A DNA stretch of 64,000 nt from NCBI RefSeq assembly GCF_932274485.2, contig NC_065884.2, positions 57,722,546-57,786,545 on the forward strand, written 5' to 3'. The stretch is from Patella vulgata (lineage: Eukaryota > Mollusca > Gastropoda > Patellidae). The notes below the pieces were generated by a model that had not been told where the DNA came from, did not search any database, and was given only the letters and a program-made list of their open reading frames with translations. This document shows positions 1 to 10,657 of this stretch, piece by piece. The first letter of the stretch is position 1; the number at the start of each line of letters is the position of its first letter. A program made the translations under genes and the position numbers.

Positions 1-202
1 TAACTTAAAACATTCTCATTTATTATCCCATGTTCATAATTCTTGTAGGTAAAGGGAAGTAACCCTGATAAATATTATGACAATCATAAATAATACTCTA
101 ATGGTTAATGATGCATTTTTATCACAAAATGGTAATCTTCCATTCTTATGCTCAATTTTTTTAGTTTTTTTTAAGTACATTTTACATGTAGTATTGAGAG
201 GA

Positions 203-705
203 AAATGAATGAAATTATACTTTATGGGGTTGAGAGTGGAATGGAGTTTAACATCCACGAGACACAAATTAGGTCATTTTGGGACAAACATGATCTAATT
301 CTATTTTAATAATTCGCTTACGTGTAGGGGTCTTTAGCAGTGGGAGGAAGACATGGAGAAAACACATCTGGTTGGACAGACGTACAAGCCGGGAATTGAA
401 ACCATGCCACTCAATGACAGACATCATGATCTAAAGCACACATGTTAAAACATTTGCCCCTTACACCCCCACCCCCCCTTTGTAGTAATGCAATGGAAAT
501 GACTGAAATTATACTTTATGGGGATAGGAGATGGAAGGAAATGACTGAAATTATACTTTATGGGGATGGGAGATGGAAGAAAATGACTAAAATTATACTT
601 GATGGGGATAGAAGATGGAAGGAAATGCCTGAAATTATACTTTATGGGGATAAGAGATGGAAGGAAATGACTGAAATTATACTTTATGGGGATACAAGAT
701 GGAAG
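203..705. repeat. 42-bp minisatellite, split by a SINE
   Basis: Five near-identical 42-bp units lie at about 496-705, each containing the core GAAATTATACTTTATGGGGA. A sixth, more diverged unit is at about 203-240. A SINE-B copy separates the sixth unit from the array, so the SINE probably landed in or beside an older array. Because 42 is a multiple of three, both strands give open frames of 89 and 99 codons; these are repeat artefacts, not genes. Nothing else is seen in the first 820 bases. Confidence 0.85.
240..442 (-). mobile_element. SINE-B copy
   Basis: Minus-strand copy of the tRNA-headed SINE-B family. The GTTTAACATCCAC end, the GGTCATTTTGGGAC block, the GCAGTGGGAGGAAG block and the B-box-like part are all recognisable. 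The match is diverged, so both ends are approximate. Confidence 0.65.
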
Positions 706-820
706 GAGTAGAGATAAAATGTAAAACTTTGTGAAAAGTCTCATTCATCAGATTGTTTTGAAGGATTGTCTGACAACCAGAATATTTTTTTTGTATGGCC
801 TAATTGATGAATGTTGAGCT

Positions 821-3800
821 CTAGAGTTCATCATGATCTGCTGGATCCCCCTCTAGTAATAAATCATACACTTTATATGCATCAACCATCCAATGTTTAT
901 GAAAGGAAATAGGTATTTGATCAGAGAGAAAGTCAGAGCTATAATCTTCTGGACGTGCCTGGAATAGATAAATAGCATACATGTATTATCAAAATTATAA
1001 CTAAAGTATTAACATGTATATTTAGAGGGTTTTGTTCACTTAAAGATACATTATGGGAGATTAGACAAAGAGCTGGCAGTTCTCACTATAATATTAAAAA
1101 CTAGATAATGTAAAGGGAATTTGCTGAAAATCTCAGTCAAGTTGGTCCACTCTGAACCGGGAATTTAGCGATTGAATTTTGGGCCTAGCCTCGATCATCA
1201 TTACTAAAGTCGGTACGATAAAAAAAGTCCTGATTATCCATTTTTTGATTTAATCATCAATGAGCGTTGAGCAGCAGTTCTAATCCAGTAAATATCGCAG
1301 ACTAGCGATGACACCGAGAGTTGATTATGGTCTGGATAAGTTAATTAATGTCTAATTAATAATTTAGTTAACATTTCAGGCCCTACGAAAGACCTACAAT
1401 AGGCAGATTTAGCTCTTGCATAATGTATGTTTAATGATCTAACCAATTAATAAATATTACAGAAATATCAGATGATAAGTGTGGCCTAAATTGTATATGG
1501 TGGACAAGTCGACCAACAGACTGACATGGATTACAACAACATGACCACATTATAATGTGCAAGTATGAAAATAGGTTACAAACCGGACCTCAAATATAGC
1601 ATGGAGTATTCTAGTATAAAACAATAGCATGAATAAAGAGTATTCCAGTATAACACATGGGCTATGACACTCTACAGATGTATAGTGAAGCTCTTATTCG
1701 ATTTTATCTTGGGTTTGGGTGATTGAGCCGTCTAATGAATGTGCACAACAAAGGTTGGATCGTAGGTTTGTATGTAACAAGGAGTAGGGTCTCCTACGAC
1801 CTAACCTCTTTTATTTACCAACTTTAATATTTATCTAGTGAAAGACACTTTCGTATCAGTTTCCTCGATCCATTGTTTTCATATTCCTGTTGGATGCAGA
1901 CTCTACACAAGTTTTACAAATCATTAACTTCACATCATTGCAATTATTTCATAGTAAAATAGCCTTATGTTTTCCATGGGCGACTGGAACCAGCAGCCTT
2001 CAGTATAGAGGATGACCACTCCCTGACAGGAAGCAGCAGGGTTAATGAGTATTCTGGGTATTAGTTTCTTACAATACAGCATTAAGAGGATCTGTAATAG
2101 GATACGATAACTCACCTGATGGAAGTATTTACTGTGAATTATAGGTATTTTCATTCTTTTTAAACACATACCAAGTATCATATCATCAGGTGATTCATTA
2201 CTCGGACATTTACATTGACTTGCTATTTCTTTTACTGCACTTCTACTAAATACCATTCTGAAAATACAAATTTTATATGTAGTACCACACTTCTACTAAA
2301 TACCATTCTGAAAATATAAACTTTACATGTAGTACTGCACATGTGAATCCACATGAAATAATCCACAGCAACAAACCAAACTAACGAAATGGGGTTTAAC
2401 GTCCTTACTTTTCTACACAAACAAGACTTATGACGACGGGCATATATGTTGCAAGGTGCTACGAAGGGAATTTACCCAAGACAGTAGTGTTTTGCCCAAC
2501 GATTTCCAAGTGTCAAGGGTTCTTTCTGTGTGCACACTAAAGAGTGTACACACAGGTGCCCTTTTTGACTGCTTTTGCCTTTCAGACCCTCCTTCTTGTA
2601 CCACTGATCAGGGTAGAGCCAGCTAGAGAATCCCAAGAAACTTTCTCGACCAACAAGAAAGTTCTCTAACCAGTTAATGTCACTGCCAATAAGTTACAAC
2701 TGGCAAATATAATTGTAACAGGAGTCCTGCAAGGAATAGATAACCCACCTGAATTTTTCAAATAGGAAACAAAATGAAAAATGAAATTTGGTTTAATGTC
2801 CTACTGTTCTGCTCCTAACTGGACTAATGAAAACGGACATACGCCATTCAGTGTGCTGTTAGGGAAATTTTGCCCAGACAGCGGCACTACGGCCTACACA
2901 GGACCTCGGTTTTCCATCCCTTCCGAATGACTAGATATCTGTCCTTGTCAGGCCCTCTGTCCTGCATCACTGACAAGGGACAAAAAATTGGAAACAAGAA
3001 AACAGAAATATCAAGAAACAGAAATCTTACCCTCCTCCACCAGTGATATAATCGTAACCATATCCATCTTTTAAAGCATAACCATATCTTTCACCTAATG
3101 CTATATCCTCCTTCCAGTTATAACATGATAACAAACGACGTAATCTCTTTAAACTAAAATAACAATAAAACATGATCAAGTAAGTACAGTACACAGTTAT
3201 AACACAATAACAAATGATGTAATCTCTTTAAACTAAAATAACAATAAAACATGATCAAGTAAGTACAGTACACAGTTATAACACAATAACAAATGATGTA
3301 ATCTCTTTAAAATGAAATACAATAAAGCACAGTAAATGCAGTTGAACATAAATATTAATAGTGGTCTGAATCCATCTGACTGAAAGACTGCAAGAATTTG
3401 AAACGGAAACCCTGAAGAGTCATAAATTTAATATTCAGACAAAATGAATACAGCTAATAGAAAATGCCTGTCTACTCTTACATCAAATTCCAGCTGCCAA
3501 GGGATCTTTTATGTGCATGCCAATGTGTACATCGGACCTCGTTTTTTTTGTCCCATCCGAATGACTAGACATCTGTTTTTTTTCAGGCCCTCCGTCCTGC
3601 ACTACCATCAAGGTAAACTGCACCGGGAATTCATGAGGAACTTTCTCAGCCAACACCGGGAGCGAACCTGAGACCTCCATGCTAGCGATCCAGAGTCCTA
3701 CTCACTGAGCCTTTGCGTCTCCATTTAAAAGATGCATAAAGGCAACAACACATATAACACATATAACCATATGTAAGTTGTTTACAAAAAGTGTATTACC

Positions 3801-6800
3801 CTGGTAACATTGTTTATGAACAGATGACATAGATTATCTTACTTTATGATAGTATCATCGTCTGCTATCAGCAACCATTGTTTAGACGATAGTTTCTCTT
3901 CTTCCACAAATCTTTTCATTATTGCTAGAGTCTTTCCACAATGACCTAAAATCACAACAAACACAGGTAGTATAATGAAATCATCATAACAGATTGTACC
4001 ATTATTCTGGAGTATTTACAATGTTACTTCATATTGACTCCAATGGATAAAGGTCTGGAAAAATGTAGACAGAACTAATAAATAACAGATTGAGACAACA
4101 TTTCTCGTAAGTCGCAATGTAGACTGTATATATTTATGAACAGCCACAAAGCCATTTACCACATACAATAATTGATATAATTGATGCTATTTTGTCCTGG
4201 CCAATAATCATTGTAGTCCAAGCCGAGACAACTTTCTCTGGACCAAGCAGGTACAACTTTGGCTGGAGTGACTGAGACTACAGTACATCTGTTTGTCAAG
4301 TATAAAGAGCAACTTAATAACAACCACAAGTTCCAGTTTATTAGCCAATCAGCTTTAAGGCTACTCCTAACAGAGAACAATACTGGGGTTCCGTTTCAAA
4401 ATTTTTCCTATTGAACATTTTTAGTTGGTTTTTATAGGCTAGAATTGGTTCCGAGGAAGTTTTTTCACTTTAATATCAACAGACTTCATCAAAAGATACT
4501 TCTTTACATTGCAATAAAAAAAAAAATTAAAGGACCTCTTTCTGTATTTGGTATTCCCAGATCAATCGTTGGTATCAAACTATCCTCTGTTTCACTAAAA
4601 TATTCTATATCTATATTCTCTTTTCCCCATGTGGCTTTTACTATAGGTACTACAAACAAGAAAAAGATTATATAAATTTAATATTTATACAATGAGAGCT
4701 CACACAAATATTTGAATGCAAAACGTTTTGGTATTCAGTATTCAATGTGAATTAATACTAATGGAATTTGATCAGTTTCCTTTAAATATGTAACAACATT
4801 AATTAAATAATGCATGCAGATAATGAAATAGGGCTTAAGGTCCTATTTGTTTTGCTCCGACTGGGCTTATGAAGACAGACATACGCCATGCAGTGTGCGA
4901 TGAGGTAAATTTTGACGGACAGCAGCGCTATTACTTACTCTTATATCGAATTCCAACTGTCAATGGTTCTTTTACGTGCACATCAATGTGTACACAGCAC
5001 CTCGGTTCTTCGTCTCAACGGAACAACTATACGTTATCGGTTGCTAGGCCCTCCGTTCTACACCACTGACAATGGGGAACCACGCTTGAAAAATCTGATA
5101 AACTTTCTCGGGCAACGCAGGGATTGAATACAGGACCCCCAGGCTAGCGAGCCAACGTCCTACTCATTTAGCCACCCTGACTACCGGATTTCTATTTGAT
5201 GTTTTTGGTCTGGTGGAGACGTATATTTGATCAGACATTATAAACTATTACACCTACTTCTATCTTTATGAAATTTCTCACATGTTTTAACAGCAACATA
5301 GATGTCATTTCTTGACACAGGTGAACCCTAGAAAATAATAACATATTATTTTACTCTACAAGAAGCCACTCGACTGTTCATTTGAAATAGAAAAGAAATG
5401 AAATGAAATGAGGTATAGCATACAATTTTTTCTGCACTAACTGGGCTATTGAAGTGTGCCATGAGGGATATTTTGCCTGAACAGCACCATTTCTGTATCC
5501 TCTTCACCAAATTGTGCACACCAACATGTATATGAAACCTTGTTGTTTTGTCTCATCTGAATGACAAGATAATGTTCCTTGCCTGGCACTCAATTCTACA
5601 CAAGCGTCACGAGTAAACAAGGCTAGAAAATCCTTAGAAATTTTCTCAGCCATCATCAGATTCAATCCCAAGACCTCCTGTATTACAGTGTAATCTTAAG
5701 CCACCATAGTTCCCAATTTTATAAAGAGGTAAAACACATGGGATTGCATTAATATCAATATAGATTTTATTATATTTGAAGTATTTTGAATATTCAATAG
5801 GAAAATATTCTTTTCCGTAGCAGGCATATTTATAAAAGAACATATCTTACACATTTAGGGAAGAGGAATGGTGAAGTTGTTACACAGTTGGGTGAATCAG
5901 AAATTGTACAAAATTCTTCAACATTTGTTAAATTAACACCTTTACCATCTTTCCATATATACAAAGCAAGCTGAAATACACAAGATGTAAGATAATTGCA
6001 AATTTCTGAAGAAAAATTGGCATAACACATACAAATAACCTGTGTGGATCTTTACTAAGGCTACACTAATTTGATTTTCTGTTCTTCAGGATCTTGATAA
6101 CTAAATAGAGTCACTTGTATCACATGAAAGATATTTAGTTTAAAATTTTGAACTAAAAGCTTTTGAACAATGCAGGTGTTCCTGAAGAACAGCAAATTAA
6201 ATTGTTGTGGACTAAAAGTTATTAAGGCAAGATACAAGGTAACTGGATAGATATGGATAGTGCTCAAAGAAATGAAATGAAATGGGGTTTAACGTCCTAC
6301 TGTTCTGCTCCTATACTGGGCTAATGAAGACGGGCATACGCCATACAGTGTGCTATGAGGGAAATTTTGCCCGGGCAGTGGCACCATCGCCTACTCTTAT
6401 ATCGAATTCCAACTGCCAAGGGATCTTTTACGTGCATTCCAATGTATACACGAGACCTCGATTTTCATCTCAACCGAAGGACTAGACAGCTGTCCTTGTC
6501 AGGCCCTCCATCCTGCATCACTGACAAGGGGGAACCATGCCGGAAAATCTGGATGAACTTTCTCGGCCAATGCAGGGATCAAACACCCGACCTCCAGGCT
6601 AGCAGTGCTCAAAGACTATAGTCATATTCTTTTGAGTAAGGGGATTGATTGAGTAATTGACAAGCAATGTACATATAGAAGTAGTAGAAAGAGCTATAAT
6701 TGTTTATTACTTACTTCATGTTTATAATCTATAGTAAAATCATTTTTAACGTCTTCTGTAGCCAGTCTCTCAGCTAAACTACAATATACATTTAAAACAG

Positions 6801-9800
6801 TTTTATTGTTACCTTGAGGGTCAATGTATTATCAGTCTAATCATGGGATTATACCCAAAAGTGAATTGATGTCAAACCTAAAATCTGCATTGCAAGGCTT
6901 TAGAGCGTTCAGTAGGCCAGCTAGCCACCTGAACATTGTGATGTCTTTGTAATAAGTTTATATATAATAACAAGTAAATTTGAAATATACTATTTCTATT
7001 CTAACCTTGTCAACAACCCCTGACTAAAACACATGCCCGCTGCCGGATCGGGGTATCCAAACTTTCTCGGATCATCAAAAAATGCAAAATGATGGATTAT
7101 AGTTGGTGATTTATCATATAAAGCTTTACCAAGAAAATATTCCTAAAATATAAATATATAAAAATTTAAATGTCTCATAAATTTTGAATATTGTAAAACA
7201 ATAAATTAATGTAACAAGAAATAAATGTGACCTATTACCAGTCACGTTAATTTCAATAACAAGTCTTGAATATATGTCTTGAATATATGTTAGATTTTAT
7301 GTAGTGAACAAAAAAAAACCCCAATAAAACGAAATGTTAGATCTTATGTAGTAAGAAAATGAGAAACATAAAAACGAAATGTTAGATCTTATGTAGTAAG
7401 AAAATAAGAAACATAAAATGTTAGATCTTATTTAGTGAAGAAAACAGGAAACATAAAAATTATGTTAAATCTATGTCATGAAAATAACAAGAAACATAAA
7501 ATGAATAAAAATATAATTTTAATTTGATTGTTATAAAAACTAATGTTTTAAGATTAATCATTGACCTCATTATTTTTAATCTATTACCTTTTTATAATCA
7601 TATTTATTGAGAACATCAACAAGTCGACTTAAATCGACACGTGTTTCTTCCTCTACAAATATCACCCATGATTTTTCTTTAAACTTTTCTGCTATACTAT
7701 AAGATAAAAGATATGTCAGGCTGGATTTTTTTGTAGCGCTCAATTATAACAAATGAAATGGTTAAAGACAAAATGTGTGTGGGGGATGGGGGGGCTAGAA
7801 GTTCAAGTAAAAGACGAAAAAAGGAGTGGATAGTAAAAAATCTGTGAGTAGGCGAACAGCCCTTCCAGATTTCTCTCAGCTACTAGTTTCGTTCTTATTT
7901 GAACTCTACAGGCTTAAATGAGGATGTGCGGTGGACCTCTATATATAGTCTCGGTGGGCACCGGAGCACATGTGACGTCACAGATGGACCGGAGTCAATC
8001 TTTGGCGCCAGAGTCAACTATTCCGAAAAGTTATTCGGATAAGAAATTTTCCGTCATGATTATGCTAATTAGCATTGACTCAAGGCTCCTTAACCTTTTG
8101 TACTTTATGTTTAAACTTTTCTAAACTAGAGAGGAGTTAAAAATAACTCTATTAGGTTAAGGGCGTGTATGCACTAATTTTTTATTAGTTATCGCCGTGG
8201 GGGTACCTTGTTTGATTAAATGGGAACTCGTCCCTGTTTTTCATATTCTGCCTTGAGTTAGGCTGAGTATTATGCTACTATTTCACATACTTTGAAAAGT
8301 GGCTCTAGGAAAATCTTTTTTGAATTCAACAAGGAGCTCACGGAGTTGCTTTTGCGTTTCTCTGTTAAAAACGTTGTAAAGGAGTGGATAGCTTAAAGAC
8401 AGATTAATCTCTTCTGTAGGGTCATGGTAGTAGGACACACAGCACTACAATCTCAGTGGTTCAAATCCCATTGTGGGCTAAGAAAAAATTCAAGAATTTC
8501 AAGCCCAGCCTTTAATCATTGGAGGTTGACAGTGTCTAGTTCTTTGGATAGGAAACAAATACAAGGTTTTTTTTAAAACTTACTTTTGTAAAATAGGAAA
8601 TATTGTCCAGCTCCCAGTTGATGGCCATTTTTTATGTAGTAAATAAAGTTCTGGATGATCTTCCTACAAAATATGACTATGGTGTTTAACATCCACTCAA
8701 CAAAAACTAGATTATTTTGGGACTAATGTATTTTACATATATATTTCAATGGTTTGTTTGTATGTAGGGAGCTTCAGCAGAAGGAGAAAACCACGAGATT
8801 AAGCAGGCGACCCTGCTCATATGGATCAAAACCATTACACTTGATTCAATGACAGTCATTATGATCTTAAAAGTAACCCACTTGTCTGCCCAAACACCTC
8901 AAAATTATAGAAATGTTCCTGATTTGTTGAATTGAAAGGTAAAAGAACACAGAAAGAAAGACTCATGGCACCAGCATGTAACTACCTGGTACTGGGAGTC
9001 TAAGAAATCTAACAACATGTATGTGTAAAACCTAAACGGTGCCATGATTACCATGATGTCCCTATTCATCTTTTTACATCTAAAATATTTTCAAATCTTT
9101 ATTTTTAAATTTTACTATAAAAAAAAAATACAAGTAGGTCATATTATTATCACAAATACTGGTAAATTAGCAGAGAAAGAGGTATATTTACCTGTGATGT
9201 ATCTCGGAGTTGTTTATGAAAATGATGATTAAATTCCTTGGCTCTTTGTTTGTGGTAAGTATTGGATTGACTCAATACAATAAATACTATATCTCTTAGA
9301 CGTAGATCTATAAAATATATTATTGAAAGATTTCAGTGAGTTATACAATAAATCTTAAAATATATTCTTGAAATATTGGAAAGGCAGGGCAAATCATTAT
9401 ATGATAACATTGTTTTTTTTTCTCAAATGCCAATGACATGTCTGATTATTGATCACGCCACACATTACATTATCTGTATGTCGACCAAGAATTGATACAA
9501 TAACTCTCAAGAGGGAGGATTCTATGTGCACATCCTGCATTCTCACCAGTGAGTGGCATACAATTTTACAAGGGGAGGGGGCATTAAATTACTTAACATA
9601 ATATTGAAGGCATGTATGGGAGGAACAGATCCACCTCTACCAAACCGATTTAAATACACAGAAACCTGCATTAAGTTCATTATTTGGTAAAAATAAATAC
9701 CCTGTTCCTTAACTTTACCCACCCATCCACCACCCCAAACTCCTCCCCTGCAATTATAGAACAAATCACAAAATTTAAATATGTGAATTCTGATAAAAGT

Positions 9801-10529
9801 CACCTTTTTTCTCTATTTGCCTGTTTTCTTCTGATGAACACAGATTTCCTGTCTGTGATAATACATCTGCAATAAACACAAAAATATTTTTAATGTTACC
9901 TCTTGAATAAGCTTGGGTGTACCAGTGAAAGCTTTTTTGATCTAATTAGAAATAAGACAAGAGAGTCTTCATCTCGAGGGTCCTTATCAAATTGCTTCTC
10001 ATTAACGTGTGTAGTCACATTCAATAACGAACATTAGCTATAATTAACGAGACAATGTATCTTCAATAAAACATCATTATACGGTACTGTGAAGTCGATT
10101 GACTTCTGACTCAGGCCTAAAGAAATAGATGGTGCAAAATGCCTTAGCCTATGGATGATTGAATCTAGATAATCCTGGAGTTCCACACGATGGCATACTA
10201 ACAAAAACAAAATTGGATTTCAGTGAAAATAATGACAATTATTATTTGTTTATATTTTCGACAAATTCTTGAATAATTGGCTGTGACGGTAAAATGTATG
10301 GAATTTCTCTTTATCCTACTTGCAGTTGCAATGATCTACTTTCGATTTTCTCATTTGACTAAAGCGCTTTGTGACTAATAATCTGATAAAGAGTGTAATT
10401 GAACAGCAATTCTTGTGCAATAACAAGGCATTTGCATTCATTCTAACAAAATTAAAAAATTGTAAATAATGCAAACGTACAGACATATAAAAACAACAAC
10501 GTGTTCAGGTTTCCAAACCACAACGCCAT
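821..10529 (-). CDS. B3GLCT: Beta-1,3-glucosyltransferase (B3GLCT), 14 exons, 475 aa
   Basis: Adds glucose in beta-1,3 linkage to O-fucose on thrombospondin type 1 repeats in the ER (GT31 family). Exons: 10529-10481, 9866-9804, 9307-9192, 8663-8584, 7696-7588, 7142-7006, 6778-6715, 5970-5851, 5327-5258, 4649-4536, 3945-3843, 3153-3031, 2257-2116, 958-821. All junctions keep frame and total 1428 nt. The chosen start gives a hydrophobic signal sequence ([18 protein letters not shown]). Family blocks read directly include [39 protein letters not shown], the metal-binding DDD at about 336-338, [34 protein letters not shown] and ISFHKHW. The C-terminus is HDEL, an ER-retrieval signal. Human B3GLCT is 498 aa. 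Introns carry seven SINEs and two acceptor-region duplications. Exons 3-14 are secure; exon 1 is inferred from splice phase and signal-peptide character. Confidence 0.95.
1040..1434 (+). mobile_element. TTAA-flanked MITE, copy 1
   Basis: Element of about 395 bp starting TTAAAGATACATTATG and ending CATAATGTATGTTTAA, so the ends are inverted repeats bounded by TTAA on both sides. It carries no coding capacity. It lies beyond the last B3GLCT acceptor, in the final intron. TTAA flanks suggest piggyBac-type mobilisation, but the usual CCC ends are absent. Confidence 0.8.
2238..2337. repeat. 50-bp tandem duplication spanning B3GLCT exon 13 acceptor
   Basis: Two adjacent 50-bp copies contain ACTTCTACTAAATACCATTC. 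The inner copy holds the real exon 13 acceptor at 2258-2259 on the minus strand. The outer copy, upstream in transcription, repeats that acceptor and the first roughly 20 exon bases as a decoy. Confidence 0.85.
2388..2690 (-). mobile_element. SINE-A copy
   Basis: Diverged minus-strand copy in the B3GLCT intron between exons 12 and 13. It begins with the GGGGTTTAACGTCC tail (read on plus) and runs through the ACGACGGGCATA block to the head region. Ends are approximate. Confidence 0.7.
2783..2985 (-). mobile_element. SINE-A copy, 5'-truncated
   Basis: Starts with TGGTTTAATGTCCTACTGTT on plus and carries the family body up to the GACAAGGG block. The tRNA-like head is missing, as expected for LINE-driven 5' truncation. 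Confidence 0.8.
3112..3315. repeat. 79-bp tandem triplication at B3GLCT exon 12 acceptor
   Basis: Three units of about 79 bp contain AATCTCTTTAAACTAAAAT. The innermost holds the true exon 12 acceptor at 3154-3155 (minus strand). The next outward copy keeps an intact AG acceptor and exon-like start; the third has lost it (TTTAAAATG). Confidence 0.85.
3465..3725 (-). mobile_element. SINE-A copy, missing its 3' part
   Basis: Contains the ATTCCAGCTGCCAAGGGATC block through the tRNA-like head, including GAACCTGAGACC (B-box region) and the TCACTGAGCC end. The 3' tail is absent. It lies in the B3GLCT intron between exons 11 and 12. Confidence 0.8.
4826..5182 (-). mobile_element. SINE-A copy, near full length
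   Basis: Runs from the 3' tail (GAAATAGGGCTTAAGGTCC on plus) through the whole body to the tRNA-like head ending near TCATTTAGCCACCCTGA. In the pol III direction (minus) the head gives a tRNA-like A box, about GGTGGCTAAATGAGTAGGAC, and a B box near GTATTCAATCCCTGC. It lies between B3GLCT exons 9 and 10. Confidence 0.85.
5395..5700 (-). mobile_element. SINE-A copy, old
   Basis: Starts with GAAATGAAATGAAATGAGGT (the ATTTC tail on the other strand) and carries a heavily diverged body to GACCTCCTG. It lies between B3GLCT exons 8 and 9. An open frame of 65 codons at 5646-5843 overlaps it and does not fit the family protein. Confidence 0.7.
6271..6603 (-). mobile_element. SINE-A copy with 12-bp target duplication
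   Basis: Well-preserved copy in the B3GLCT intron between exons 7 and 8. The direct repeat AGTGCTCAAAGA is at 6259-6270 and 6604-6615, a perfect target-site duplication. The head ends at the AGGCTAGC block, so the copy is 5'-truncated. This one shows LINE-type insertion clearly. Confidence 0.9.
7262..7500. repeat. Minisatellite, unit about 45 bp
   Basis: Four to five imperfect units share AAATGTTAGATCTTATGTAG followed by TAAGAAAATGAGAAACATAA. The array lies in the B3GLCT intron between exons 5 and 6. Confidence 0.75.
8675..8905 (-). mobile_element. SINE-B copy
   Basis: Begins TGGTGTTTAACATCCACTC on plus and includes TTTTGGGACTAAT, AGGAGAAAACCACGAG and ACTTGATTCAATGACAG, the minus-strand form of SINE-B. 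It lies in the B3GLCT intron between exons 3 and 4, sense to the gene. Confidence 0.75.
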
Positions 10530-10657
10530 CCTTTACGAACTGGAAAACGACATATTTCTTGAATGGTACGTGACACTTTTGCATTCAATGGCTAAAAATA
10601 CCTAGCCAATCAGCAAGCGCAAAACATGGCATACCTTGGAATCAAGGTTGTTTACAA
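10530..10657. promoter_or_regulatory. Compact divergent promoter, B3GLCT / TBC-like gene
   Basis: Only 128 bp separate the two start codons, so both 5' UTRs and core promoters must sit in or overlap this stretch unless upstream non-coding exons exist. It contains AGCCAATCAG, a CCAAT-type box, and no clear TATA box. The regulatory reading is inference from spacing. Confidence 0.55.

Noticed and set aside
442-744. Overlapping open frames of 89 and 99 codons on both strands
   Set aside because: Both are produced by a 42-bp tandem repeat whose unit is a multiple of three.
5646-5843. Open frame giving a Tyr/Lys-rich 65-residue peptide within B3GLCT
   Set aside because: It lies between exons 8 and 9, partly over a SINE-A, and the flanking exons already join in phase with the family protein.
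8400-8480. GGTTCAAATCCC, a tRNA B-box-like motif
   Set aside because: There is no matching A box or cloverleaf; most likely an old SINE scrap.
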